Below, one piece after another: positions 42,055 through 53,272 of a stretch of 64,000 bases of DNA. The DNA is taken from the NCBI GenBank assembly GCA_009823505.1, contig VZQC01001008.1, positions 3,227,526 through 3,291,525 of the forward strand, read 5' to 3'. Source of the DNA: Rhizomys pruinosus. Taxonomy: Eukaryota > Chordata > Mammalia > Rodentia > Spalacidae. Position 1 is the stretch's first letter, and each line of letters begins with the position of its first letter. The position numbers and the translations under genes are program-made. The notes below the pieces were generated by a model. That model saw only the letters and a list, made by a program, of their open reading frames with translations, was not told where the DNA came from and searched no databases.

Positions 42055-42180
42055 TTTGATCAAAAGATAACTTGAGGGTGTCCGTTCTCTCCTACCACGT
42101 GGGTTATGGGGATCCAACCTGGGTTGTCAGGCTTGGCATCAAGTGCCCTTGTCCACCTGCCAGCTTTCAGTACTTAATTT
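42055..42180 (-). mobile_element. tRNA-type SINE fragment (B4/ID-like)
   Basis: CACGTGGGTTATGGGGATCC, GTTGTCAGGCTTGGCATCAA and GTCCACCTGCCAGC are a reversed tRNA-like head. Confidence 0.65.
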
Positions 42181-42232
42181 TGATTAGAGGAATGTTTTTT
42201 GGTTTTGTTTATAGTTTTGACAGGGTTGTTTT

Positions 42233-42367
42233 CATTTGTCTGAGATACGGTCTCCCTGCAGCCCCAGATGATATGGAACTCACTATGTAGACCAGGCTGG
42301 CCTCCATCTTAAAGAGATCCATCCAACTGCCTTTGCCTCTTGAGTACTAGGATTAAAGGGGTGCCTA
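42233..42367 (-). mobile_element. B1 SINE, diverged
   Basis: Minus-strand B1 (TCTGAGATACGGTCTCCCTG to TACTAGGATTAAAGGGGTGCC). Confidence 0.85.
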
Positions 42368-42447
42368 ATCATTTAAGACAGTATAGCATACTGATCAGGA
42401 TGCCTGGCTTTGGGATAGGAGCAGGCTGAGCACCACTTTGGGTTGCC

Positions 42448-42762
42448 ATCTGTTACTTGGGTTGTCCTAGTTTACTTTCTATTGCTGAGATCAAAAACAT
42501 TTCTTTCATCTTAGAGGCAGGAATGCTGCTTACTAGCTTTTAGTTTCCTCTGGCTTGCTCTACTGCTTTTCTTATAAAGCCCAGTGATGGCACTGTCCAC
42601 AGTGGACTGGGCCCTCACATATCCTTCAACATCAAGAAGATCCCTCACAGACATGCCCATAGGCCAATCTGATAGTCAGTACTCCTCCCTCACCCCCTCA
42701 ATTAAGGTTCCCTCTTCCCAGGTGTATCAAGTTGAAAACTGAACCTGCTCAGCATAGGGTCT
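42448..42762 (-). mobile_element. Rodent dispersed repeat (CAGCTTGACAC... family)
   Basis: GTGGACTGGGCCCTCACATA, GACATGCCCATAGGCCAATC and CCAGGTGTATCAAGTTG match the reversed elements at 23298 and 5555. Confidence 0.6.
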
Positions 42763-42944
42763 GTCTAGTCATGCTGACCTCTGAGGAGCACAGGAGAAAA
42801 ATGACCAAGGCACCCAGGAAGGAGGGGTTTGTTGCCACCCCCCACCCCCTCCTGTGTATATATATTTGTGTGTTTACCCTACAAAAGCAGAATTTCACAT
42901 CCTAAATTTTCATCCTTGGGCACCTGGATGGACTTTTAAAAATA

Positions 42945-43650
42945 TTTATCTTTATTATTTTAAATATTTTTATTGAAGTTTTGTGCATTTCATACATCAT
43001 TTCTCAGTCCAATTTAGACTCATTTCCCTTTTTTTTTTTTTTTTCATTTCCCTTTTCATGCCTCCCCACCACCACCCGAGTTCATGCATTCTGCCAGTCA
43101 ATGTCTTGTATCTTTTCCTGAGTCTTTGTAAAGTTTTTCAAAGCAGAGGATTATTGTTTTGGGGAGAACTTCACTGTTTCAGTCGGTTCTTTGTCCCAGT
43201 TCTTTTGTTGTTGTTCCCTCCAATTTGTATTGCTCCAATGTATGCATATGTATATACGTCACACCTATGCTAAAATTATGTCATCTGAAAACAAACTATG
43301 TTCCAAATCATATTTCAGGATTCATTTTCCCTTTTAATTTGATTTTTTTTCTTTTTCCTTTTAATTTTATATTACTCTAAAATACGCATACATTACCCTC
43401 CACCCATATACCAAGATTGCAAAGTCTGAAAATAAGTGGTGGGTTAATTCTAGAGTCTGTTAAGGGATTCCCATTATAAGGGCACAGTTGCTTTCAGATG
43501 AAGAGAAATAACGTTAACATTGTTCAGTTTGCCTTACAACTAGCTGCTACAAATGAGGGATACCATTCGTCATTTGTTTTTCTGGGACTGTGTTACTTCA
43601 CTTAGCATAATATCTTCTAGTTTCCTAGATGGACAATTTTGTAACTTGTA
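42945..43650 (-). mobile_element. LINE-1 3' end: last part of ORF2 and 3' UTR
   Basis: On the minus strand, 43640-43560 reads as the end of L1 ORF2 plus the start of its 3' UTR (GAAGATATTATGCTAAGTGA, AACACAGTCCCAGAAAAAC), paralogous to 21200-21360. A roughly 500-base 3' UTR then ends at an AATAAA near 42965. It is 5'-truncated and dead. Confidence 0.8.
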
Positions 43651-44524
43651 CCCCAGCATCCTTGTGACCTTTTCAGAACCTGCCCTCCAGAGTCACCTTT
43701 TGGCATGGAGTTTGGCATGAGCCTCATTGCAGTGTATTTCAGGTATACACACAGCCTCAGCTACTGTTGTGAAATGGCCACCTCCAGGATTTGCAAGGAT
43801 GAACCAGGAACTAACTACTGCAGTAAGTAAGGATGGCAAGGCCCCATGAGCATCCTTGTGTTGGCATGGAGACCCAGTTGCTGGGTGCTGATCTGTGCTT
43901 GGAATAGGGAGTGGTAGCCCTATCTCACTCAGGTGAGCCTTGTTCGTTGCCAGGTAATAATAGAGACCTCCCAAGTACCTGCTACACTTGGGTGGACTAA
44001 TTATCAGAAGCAGCTGAACTGAAATCCCCCCATGGGCAGCTGGTCACTAGAGCAGTTCTGGATAAGCCATGGTGGGCTCAGGGCCACCCTCCTCCATCTC
44101 AGTAGTTTTGGATGCTTTTCACAGCAGTAGGCAGCCATGCCAGTTCCACCCAAAGAGAAACTGACCTGAGTCCGGGTATGCTCTGGGCAGGACTTTGCAG
44201 AGTATACAACCTTGTTCTCCAGGGAGGCCAGCACCCTCTAAAGGTACTTCACATCCCTCCTGGAGGCTCAGGTACCAGTAGGACTTTTGTAATGGACAGT
44301 CCTTCACAGTCTAAAGACCCCAGAAATCCTGTTCGCAAAAGACTGGCTTCTAATCTAAGAAGATCTTGAAGGTCTTGGATGAGCTCACCTATACTGTTGG
44401 CGTATGGACATGAGCTACATAGGGACCCCAACTGAGTGACAGTTGCTGTGCCTATGGCTGAGCTGGGCTGAGCTGGTTTCAGCAGGCATTCCTCTTGTTA
44501 ACAGTAATTGCTTTGGGCCATCTA
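43651..44524. other. Intron 1, nothing recognised
   Basis: SINE-free, no exon signal. Confidence 0.45.
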
Positions 44525-44645
44525 CGCACACACACACACACGCACGCACGCACACACACACGCACGCACGCACACGCACGCACACACGTACGCACGCACA
44601 CGCGCACACACGCACACGCACACACGCACACACACACACACACAC
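44525..44645. repeat. 120-bp (CA)/(CG) alternating purine-pyrimidine tract
   Basis: A near-unbroken alternation of pyrimidine and purine, with many CACG and CGCA words. This composition has strong Z-DNA potential. Confidence 0.96.
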
Positions 44646-45982
44646 TTTACCCCCCCCTTTCATTTTCTTTTTTGGAGCAGCTGTTCTGTTTGTAAATATG
44701 AGAACTGTTTCCTAAAGGGAAGCCCGGAAGCACTCTTGAGGCCAGCTCTTCAGCTGTAAACCACGCTGTCTTACCCCTTTCCTGCTTTCTTGGCATCTTT
44801 GCGTATTTGGCATGAAAACATTTCCTGTGTGATCTGAGGTGAATATGTTGAATAACTAGAAATAAAAATGTGGCTTTTTTCTCTCCCTGCATCTGATTAT
44901 TCCAGAGGATACCCAGGAACATGCCAGTTTGTGGAGCCCATTTCCTAGGAGGAGAGGGGCTCTTCCTGGGGCATGAGGTGTCCTTGGGCTTTTGGAGCAG
45001 CCAGGCCCCTTTGCTTGGACAGAGGATGACACTGAGGCACACATGCAGTCCTGTGCTTTGTTCCTGTGGTCTGTGGGAGGTTCTCTTTCCTCTTTTGCAC
45101 TGAGTCCTGGGGTACGGAGTGTTCCCCCAGTGGAGTATCTGTCCTGAACTTTGCATGAGGTCTGCCGCTTATGTGTCTGCTTGACACCACCCTGGGAGAA
45201 GCAATGGTAAGGCCCATGGTGTCCTGCAGCCCACAGAGGTGGATATGCTCCAGTCCTGACCACAGGGATGGAAGAGTGAAGCCTGGAGGCCGTTGGAGTT
45301 GAGGCGTGTAGGTGAGAGCTGACTCTCACCTCCCAGGGAGTCTCCTACTCTGTGTGCCTTGGCCTTGTGCTCTTCCAGACCTTGCCTCCAGCCTTTGCCT
45401 CTAGTAATAGGAAGGAGACTAGCAAGACATGGAGCCAAGTGGGGGACTTTCTGGCCTTCTGTGAGGACCAGCAGGTGGAGCCTGGTGCTAATGGGCCTTG
45501 GCAAGGACCCAGGTATCTACCTATGAGGTACCACCCTGATCCATAAAAAGCTCACCTGGATTTCATTGGTGGGAACCAATGAAACTAAAGAAAATGGCCT
45601 AGAAATGTTTTCTGTTTAAACTACTAACAGCTGGGCTCAGGCTCGGCCATCAGTAGATGCAGCACAGCAGTCTGACGGTCTCAGTAGGTACCCTGCAAGC
45701 ACCCTGGACCTCAGTGCCAAGAATTAACCTACCCTAGCTCCTTAACAGGCACAGTAAGTCCTCAGGCCCCTGCCTCCTTCATCTTGGGGCTGGCCCCCTG
45801 TAGAGTCTCCAGCTTGGGGACGTCCCTTGCTCAGTTTATTCAGCCTGTGTCTTGGTTGTATGTATGTGGCTAGTCCTTGTTCCTCAGGAAACTGAAATGC
45901 CATTGCTCACAGAGGCCTGCGAGCCACACTTTGCTATGGCTGGTACCTGGTCTGTGGTCAGTAAATAAAATGCTTGAGTATA
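44646..45982. other. Intron 1, SINE-free
   Basis: A C-run lies at 44651. Overlapping minus-strand open frames at 44647-45329 carry no recognisable domain. Confidence 0.45.
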
Positions 45983-46126
45983 AAGCCGGGCGTGGTGGCA
46001 CACACTTTTAATCCTAGCACTTGGGAGGCCAGAGGCAGGCGGATCTCTGTGAGTTCAAGGCCAGCCTGGTCTACAGAGCGAGTTCCAGGACAGCTAGAGC
46101 TACAGGGAGACCCTGTCTTAAAAAGC
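45983..46126 (+). mobile_element. B1 SINE
   Basis: Full-length plus-strand B1 (AGCCGGGCGTGGTGGCACAC to CCCTGTCTTAAAAAG). Confidence 0.95.
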
Positions 46127-46130
46127 TGTG

Positions 46131-46345
46131 CTTTTTTTTTTTCATATGTGTATGAATGTACTGTCTGCATGCAGGTTTGTGCACCCGTGTCCTGCAGTGC
46201 CGCGGAGGTCAGAAGAGGGCATCAGATTCCCCTGGAACTGGAGATAAAGATGGTTCTCAGCCGCCATGTGGGTGCCGGGGATCCAACCCGGGTCATCTGC
46301 AAGAGCAGTCGGTGCTCTTAACCACTAGGCCATCTCTCCAGCCCT
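46131..46345 (-). mobile_element. B2 SINE, short type
   Basis: Minus-strand B2 with the single CCCTGGAACTGGAGATAAAG segment; ends CCATCTCTCCAGCCC. It is inserted at the tail of the B1. Confidence 0.94.
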
Positions 46346-48177
46346 GGTCACGGGTTTTTTTACACTTATTCTCTGAGTGTCTTGAGGGGCCTGTCTTGGT
46401 TGGTTACCCTGTACGTTGAAGACTGGTGGTTTGAGGGCAATGCTAAGAGTCTTATGCTCCTGTTGAACCCCCCCCCTGGTCTGACTCCCAGGGGTCTCCC
46501 TCCTGGTGTTTGGCCAGAGAGTGCCGGCAGGATTGGGGCAGGTCTAGGCCCAAGCAACTGATGTGTGTGTGCTCAGGGTGGGGCAGCAAGATCACATCCA
46601 GAGCCTGAAAAGCTGGAGTGGATCGGGTTGGAGGCATTGAGAAAGCAAGAGAGTTTCTGGGCCTACTGGCCCTCACCATGGCCCCTCCTTACCTTTTGAG
46701 CAGGCCTTATGTTTTCTCGGCCTGAGGATTGTTACTGCTGTTGGGCTGAAGCCCGGGGAGCTGCACCCACTCTGTTGCTGAACTGACCACATTGCTTTGC
46801 AGCCTTCTGCTTCATGTGCACCCACCATGCTTTTCATACAGTGTCAACCACATAAAGTCCGTTTGCACCACTGAAGGCAGGTGATAAGCTTCGGGCAAGG
46901 ACTCCAGTTGCACTCCTACCCACCACTCTCCTGTGGCCGTGGCTGCCCCGGGGTGCAGTGACAGCCACTCGTGGGGGTCCATGTCTCCACTATTGTTCCA
47001 AAGGAAGACAGGCATTCAGGTGCCTGGTGCCCAGCACCGGCTGGATCCCAGGGCTGTTCTGCCCAGACACCTGAGTGATGGCCTCCACATTGCTCTGAGA
47101 AATGTACCCTCTTCATTTTTCTGAAACTTGCAGCCTTCTCTTGTCCAGTCCTGCTGTCCTCTGCAGAGTCCAGGAGGTTCCCCTCTACAGTGGGTTTCTC
47201 ATCCTTGCTATCTTGGACTTGTGTCTCTTAACTCAGGACACCTCCCCCCGCCCCAACCCCCATTCCCAGGCTCCTTTATGATCAGTATTCTGCAAAACCT
47301 GGACTGCCTATGCAGTGGGAAGACCCAGGCCGCCACCATGCTTGCCATCCTTGCTGCTCACCTCTGCTGCTTCCCCTGTCAGAAGCCCAGTGTATACTGC
47401 TGCCCACCCATGACCCTAGCCTCTGCTCTGGGTTCAGAGTACCCCTAGTGTAAAGCTTGGTCAGGCACTAGGGCCACAGTGCACATCTATCTTTTCCCTT
47501 TTGAGGCCATGATGCTCATCTGGAAGAAGAAATGAAAATACCACCTGTCCTAGATAGCTTTCAGTTTCTAGATGGGCATCCCAAGCGCTCTGGTGAGGAC
47601 AGGGCCCCTGTTGAGTCCTGTGTGGTATAGTCCACACAGCCCAGTGGGCATGCTGGCGGCTGCTTTCACCTCACCCCTAAGTGCTGGCACCTCAGGAAGA
47701 GCCTGGGGAAATGCACAGTGGATGTAGGGCCATACGGACCCAGGGGAAGAGTCAGCCTCTGGGGTCCAGCACGAGCTATGACCAGGCAAGCCTGGGTAGG
47801 AGCTTGGTGCCTGCCCCTGCGCCTTACAGGGCTGTGGTTCGTCAGGTTGGTGCTGCGCACACTGAGCTCGCAGGTGAGAGGATGTGAGGGCTTGAGAAAC
47901 TAGAGGGTCAACAGGAAATTGGGATTTGAACAAACACCCTTTAGGGGTCAGCACGTGGCCCCTCGGGGTTCGCCCAGCTAAGTGAGGGAAAATATTCCGT
48001 ACGTGTCTCAGGAACCAACCAGGCACACCATGGCCACCACTTTCTTTCCTGGGACTCACAGACCAGTGCACTATGGGAATTGCTGTTGGCATCTGTGGAT
48101 GAGGAAGAGGGCTGAGCATCTTGCCAGAGTTAGAAACAGAGTTCAACCTTTAGGGGGTGGCCAGAGGTGGCCTGATG

Positions 48178-48212
48178 GTGCTGAGGGTGCTGAGGGTGCT
48201 GAGGGTGCTGAG
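48178..48212. repeat. 9-bp tandem repeat (GTGCTGAGG)4
   Basis: Four units in a row, the last one partial. Confidence 0.95.
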
Positions 48213-48575
48213 CAGAGGAACTACCTTGGCCCTTCTGAGCAGGGGCTAGCAACCCCTCTGGAACAGGGCACACATTTGTGAGTCTGCAGACTTATAGGAA
48301 GCTGGCTGTGGGCACTGCCTTGACCCTGGTGATGTGTGCTTCTGGCACCTGTTCTGTGGGGGAAGTTCTACCCCTGAGAGATGGGAGAGCCTCCAGCAGG
48401 TTCCTACCAGCAGGAAGCTGAGGGGGTGCTGGGCAGGGGACAGCCTGACTGGGGAAGCCAAGGGAAGAAGTGGCTAAAGGAGAAGTATGCATTGCAGTGG
48501 CTGGGCCCAAGGCACTGACCGACCCCACCGTGATAACCTAAAAGACCTAGCCTCTCCATGTTCCCTCCTGGCTCT

Positions 48576-48629
48576 GAGCAGAGCAGAGCAGAGCAGAGCG
48601 CAGCACAGCACAGCACAGCACAGCACACA
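48576..48629. repeat. 5-bp tandem repeat, (GAGCA)n then (CAGCA)n
   Basis: About five GAGCA units change to about five CAGCA units at 48600. Confidence 0.95.
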
Positions 48630-49311
48630 GGTTGTGGACTGGGGCCAGCTCCATGCTGTAGCACAGCTTTAATAGACTACAAGTCCTCCTGAACACTACT
48701 CCTGATGATAGTGTTGGTTCCTACCATAAGCAGGAGAGGTCGGCTCCATAGTCACATCCTGGATCTCAAGCACCGGTGTCTCCATCTGCTCTTGGCCACT
48801 CTTCATAGTCTCCCTCCCTCAAGGCTCCTGCTTAGTTTTTCCAGGCACGTTCATGTCTGAGGGCTGGAGATAAGACCCAGTCCTGGGACCCTTGGGAAGG
48901 GGGATCCCTGCCTTCTCTGTGGGTCCACCCTGGAGCTGAGATGGGCACTGACCTCTCTTGCCAGTGTTGACGAGGGTTACAGTCCAGAAAAAGAGTCCAC
49001 ACCAGAAGAAGCACATGGGAGCAGAGGTGCCTCCTGCTACTGGCTTTACCTGGTTGTGTGTCCACTGAAGTGACAGGAGAACACAGAGGAGTGGGCTGGC
49101 AGCCCACTCTCCTTTGCATTTTGGACAGTAGAAGCAGCATGTGTGGCATGTACACATGTGAGCACATGTAGATATATGCATGCATCTGTTTTTACAGAAA
49201 GTGATAAATTTACTGCATGCCAGTGCTCAAAGAAGAAATTAAACAGTACCCACAGATTTACCTCTGCAGAGGAATGCTGCTTGGCTTTGTTCTCAATGAA
49301 GACTTGGAAAT

Positions 49312-49480
49312 AGCATGGCGATCCATGCCTTTAGCTTTCAGGAGCCAGAGGCAGGCTGATCTCTGTGAGTTCAAGGCCAGCCTGGTCTACATACGAAGTT
49401 CCAGGCCGAACAGGGGTACAGAGTGAGACCCTGTCTTAAGACAGACAGACATAAAAATAAATTTATGTGGAAAAAAAAAA
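49312..49480 (+). mobile_element. B1 SINE, diverged
   Basis: GCATGGCGATCCATGCCTTT to GTGAGACCCTGTCTTAAGAC, then an A-rich tail. Confidence 0.87.
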
Positions 49481-49689
49481 AAGACAAAAACCCTCTTAGG
49501 AATAAGGAAATGTCTGGGAAAGCCCTTGCTGCTAGCTAAGGCACAGCTGGCAGTCAGTGCAAAGGTATAGCCTGCCTGGTCTGGCCACTGAGCTGCAAGC
49601 TTTAAGTCTGGGGTTCACCCTGCATCTCTAGCCTCCATGCTCTGATTTTTACAGGAGCCTCAGCTGCTAGAGCTGCTTTTCACATTGTC
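49481..49689. other. Intron 1, nothing recognised
   Basis: No repeat or exon signal that I can support. Confidence 0.4.
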
Positions 49690-50282
49690 TGCCCCGTTTC
49701 TGGAGGGCTGCTGTCTTCATCCTCTTGAGCTGCAGATACCATAGACCAAAGGTCTTAAATAGGAATTTCTCATAGTTCTGGGGGCTGGAAGTCCAAGGTC
49801 AAGGCACCTGCAGATTTAGTTTCTTATAGGTTTCCTGCTTCACACAGTGTCTTCTCCCTTGTCCTCACATGGTGGGAGGTGCAAGGCATCTCTCTGGGGT
49901 CCCTTTAAAATTTTTTTAAAAATTTTTTTGTGAGTATGAGTGTACTGTTTGCATGTAGGTTGGTGCACCCGTGTCGTGCAATGCCGAGGAGGTCAGAAGA
50001 GGGCGTCGGATTCCCCTGGAACTGGAGTTAAAGACGGTTCTTAGCCGTCAGGTGGGTGCTGGGAATCGAACCTGGGTCCTCTGCAAGAGCAGTCAGCTCT
50101 CTTAACTGCTGAGCCATCTCTCCAGCCCCTGGGGTCCCTTTTATAAGGGCACTAATCCCAGTCATGTGGGCTTCACCCTCATGACCTAATTATCTGACAA
50201 AGGTTCCACCCCCTCATAGCATCACATTCAATGTGAAGATTTCAACCTAAATTTTGGAAGTGGACATTCAGACTACAGTATA
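49690..50282 (-). mobile_element. MLT1-like ERVL-MaLR LTR relic, split by a B2
   Basis: Reversed MLT1 phrases in order: TTTCTCATAGTTCTGGGGGC, GAAGTCCAAGGTCAAG, TCCTCACATGGTGGGAGG. After the B2 come TATAAGGGCACTAATCCCAG, CATGACCTAATTATCTG and ATTTTGGAAGTGGACATTCA. The best preserved of the four relics in the window. Confidence 0.8.
49905..50127 (-). mobile_element. B2 SINE, short type
   Basis: Target duplication CTGGGGTCCCTTT on both sides (about 49894 and 50128). The single GGAACTGGAGTTAAAGACGG segment is present. CpGs are well kept. Confidence 0.95.
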
Positions 50283-50302
50283 TATTGTTTTTTTTTTTTT
50301 TT

Positions 50303-51109
50303 ATGGAACCAGCTAGCATAGATGCATAAATGATGGGATGAGGTTGGGTTCTTTGTCCTCTGCAGGATCTGTTACTCCATCTGGGGGAATCCCAGGTCCC
50401 TTGGGAAATGCTGTTGCCACCCATTTAGGGAGGAAGTCACCACTGGATTTGTCATTCATAGTGTCCTGCCTGTGTGCACTGCAATGTATTGGCATGGTTT
50501 TCCCAGAGCTGGGGATGGACCCTTAGCCACCTCTACCCATGTGGAAGCCTGTGCCCTGTACAGCAGCAGTGGACACAGGGAGACTGGAGTGCCTCTTGCT
50601 GGGCTGACCCTTGACCCGACCAGTACTGGCCTCTGCTTCATTACCTCACCTCTGATAGTCCTAGAGTATCTTAGTACTTGAGAGCATGGGTGTGGCCAGC
50701 TCTGTGGCCCAGGTAAGAGCAGGACAGGGAGCAGCAGCTCGGCATGTCAGGCTCTTGGGGCTGCTTTGAAGCCTGTTTTTCCTGGATCTAGATGGTCCTC
50801 TGGGAAGGTCACAGTTTCCAGTGCCCCCTGCCATTGTGAACTGAGGTGTGAATTAATAAAAGGCAGGTGAATTCACATATCCTTGTCATTCCACTTAAAG
50901 TTAGATTGTAGAATGTGATTGGCTGTGTACCCTTGGGTGAACTGCAAGTACTTGGAAAGTTATTGAAGCTGCCAAGATGCAAGAGCAGCCTTCCCAGAGC
51001 TGTGAACGATTCGACGTACTCTTCACCACCCAGTGAAGCCCTAGGACATTCAGCCTGACAGTCCACCATTCTAGGACTTAGAGGTGCAGCATGCAGCATT
51101 GCAACACCT
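50303..51109. other. Intron 1, nothing recognised
   Basis: SINE-free, no exon signal. Confidence 0.45.
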
Positions 51110-51257
51110 TTTTTTTTTGGGAGAGGGGGTGTTTGAGACAGGGTGTCTCTGTAGCTCCAGCTGTCCTGGAACGTGCTCTATAACCAGGCTGGCCTTGAAC
51201 TCAAAGAGATCTGCCTGCCTCTGCCTCCCAAGTGCTGGGATTAAAGGTGCAGCACCT
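51110..51257 (-). mobile_element. B1 SINE
   Basis: Minus-strand B1 (GTTTGAGACAGGGTGTCTCT to GGGATTAAAGGTGCAGCACC). Confidence 0.9.
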
Positions 51258-52570
51258 GTTCTTAGACTGCTAATATGTACATAACAGGCAAGGGGAGGAG
51301 CAAGGTCTGTCAGTGGTATGTTGAGCACCGTGCACCCAGGGATCCTAGGCAGACAGATGAGTCCCCTGAGGCCAGGGACAGAAAGGAGAAGCAGAACAGG
51401 CTCCTTGAGGCCTCGAGATGCATGCTGTCTACACATTATGCCATGTTCTCTCTACCTGAGTGGAATGAGAGTAGCTAGCTAGCCCTCTCCAGACAGGCGG
51501 GCATCTGTGAGTAGATCTTCGTGAGGGTATGGGGGAGGAGGATGAAGGCATACCTCCAGGGAAGGATGTAGTCTTAGGTTCTTACTTTCCTTGGATATTT
51601 AAAATTTAGAGGGGAATTGCATGTTCTCCCACTATGGTTTTGAGTGAAGGACATGAGTCCAAAGGTTGGTTCCTCTGAGCTTGTTCGACCCACCAAGTTC
51701 TGGGAAAGCAGTTTGGTGTATAACATGGCCTGGGGTCCAACTTCTGGACTATCCTCGGTAGAGCCTGTCCCTGCACAGGGGTTGGTTCTGTCCAGCCTCC
51801 AAACTTTGAGGGATACCAGGGCTGCTCATGTCTAGGGTTAGAAGAGGCTTGGTAGCCCAGGCTGGCAGAGAAAGTCAAGTCAACTGATCTATGAGATGCC
51901 CCCACAGCCCAGCCAAAGCCCAGGCCTGGGGACTGCTACCCAGGGTCCTTGTGGGATCTAGCAGTTTTGCATGGCTGACCTGTGAGAACATGGTGCTGAT
52001 AGTGAGAGACACTAGAAAGAGGTCTCTGGTGGAATGTGGATGTCCAAGTTGAGAAGTTCCCTGTTCCCAGAATGAGTGACTTTGCAAGAATACTCATCTC
52101 TGCTCTTCCTCTACCTGGTAGCAGATTCCAAGTTAAGTCAGGTCCTGAAAAGCCCGAGTTGACGGTTTTGACAGTTGAGGCTCACTGCTGGCTCTGGGAT
52201 GGGCTGAGGCGGTGGTGGCGGTGGTGGTGCTGGTGGTGATCATGCTGTTGCTGTTGCTTATAAGAAAGAAGTTGCCTCTGTGAAACACTGCCTTTGAATG
52301 TCTTGTATTTGCTTATATTTCTGATAGTAAAAGTTGAACATTTTCATTAAAATGATTTAGCTTTTGAGGAAAAAAATCAGGATGAAATTGAGAACTTTAA
52401 TCCTTCCCCACTGTTTTTGCTCTTACCATTAATAATACTGGAAATAGAACCCACAGCCTTAGCATACTAGGCAAGTACTACTCTGCCACTGAGCCACATT
52501 CCCCAGCCTTCCTCTTTTCCAACTTTTAACATTCTATCATGATTGCACCCCCAAGGTACTAACTGGTTTT

Positions 52571-52624
52571 TGGTCTGGTCTGGTCTGGTCTGGTCTGGTC
52601 TGGTCTGTCTGGCTGTCTGGCTGT
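52571..52624. repeat. (TGGTC)n pentamer array
   Basis: Seven TGGTC units, then GTCTGGCT-type octamers. Confidence 0.95.
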
Positions 52625-53214
52625 CTAGAGCATCCACTTAGGTCCACATCCTCATTACTTTCATTGTGATTCCTAGGAGACAGCCAAGCCTTATCCCCAG
52701 CAGCAAGGCCTGAGGCTCCCATGGCCCACACCTCAGCAGAGAATAGTTGTTTTTATTGGATGTTGAACAGAAGTGACTATTTTAAGTTAAGTTTGTGACA
52801 AGCAAGGCTCATACCCACTCTTCACCCAGGAACTATAGTCTATTTTTCCAAGGCATGAGTTTGTCTGGACCCACAACGTAACATGTTTGTGGTTCAGCCT
52901 TGAATGACAGGGTCCTAATCTTACAGTCCAGCGAAGGTGTCTTACAGCACTCACACTTTCAGTACCTTTTCTCAGACATAGTGCGTGCAGCAGTGGGGGT
53001 CTCCACATGCCCTAGGGGACTGGGCAGTGATCGCTGCTTCTCTGGGCTCTCAATATCCTGTGGTTGGAATTCACAGACTTAGTAGCCACAGTAAAAAACC
53101 CTTGCTTGGCCTAAGTGTGAGTTGGACACAGGCCCAGCATCTACCTTCTTGCATGGGCTACAAGGCTGACTAACAGCCTCAATAACTGCAGAGATGAACA
53201 GCTATGCGGTTTGT

Positions 53215-53272
53215 CACTTGGTGTAGCTCTGACTCTTGGCCTTCACTTGGTGTAGCTCTGACTCTTGGCCTT
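53215..53272. repeat. 29-bp tandem duplication
   Basis: CACTTGGTGTAGCTCTGACT starts at 53215 and again at 53244; the copies are identical. Confidence 0.95.

Larger units (their letters stand above)
46346..49311. other. SINE-free intron stretch
   Basis: Almost 3 kb without SINEs. It holds only short tandem repeats at 48178 and 48576. A 192-codon minus frame at 47568-48146 was rejected as a gene. Confidence 0.5.

Noticed and set aside
44647..45329. Overlapping minus-strand frames of 157-169 codons
   Set aside because: Two frames overlap in the same DNA; neither shows a family signature.
47568..48146. 192-codon minus-strand open frame
   Set aside because: No known domain or start context; overlapped by several equally long frames on both strands.
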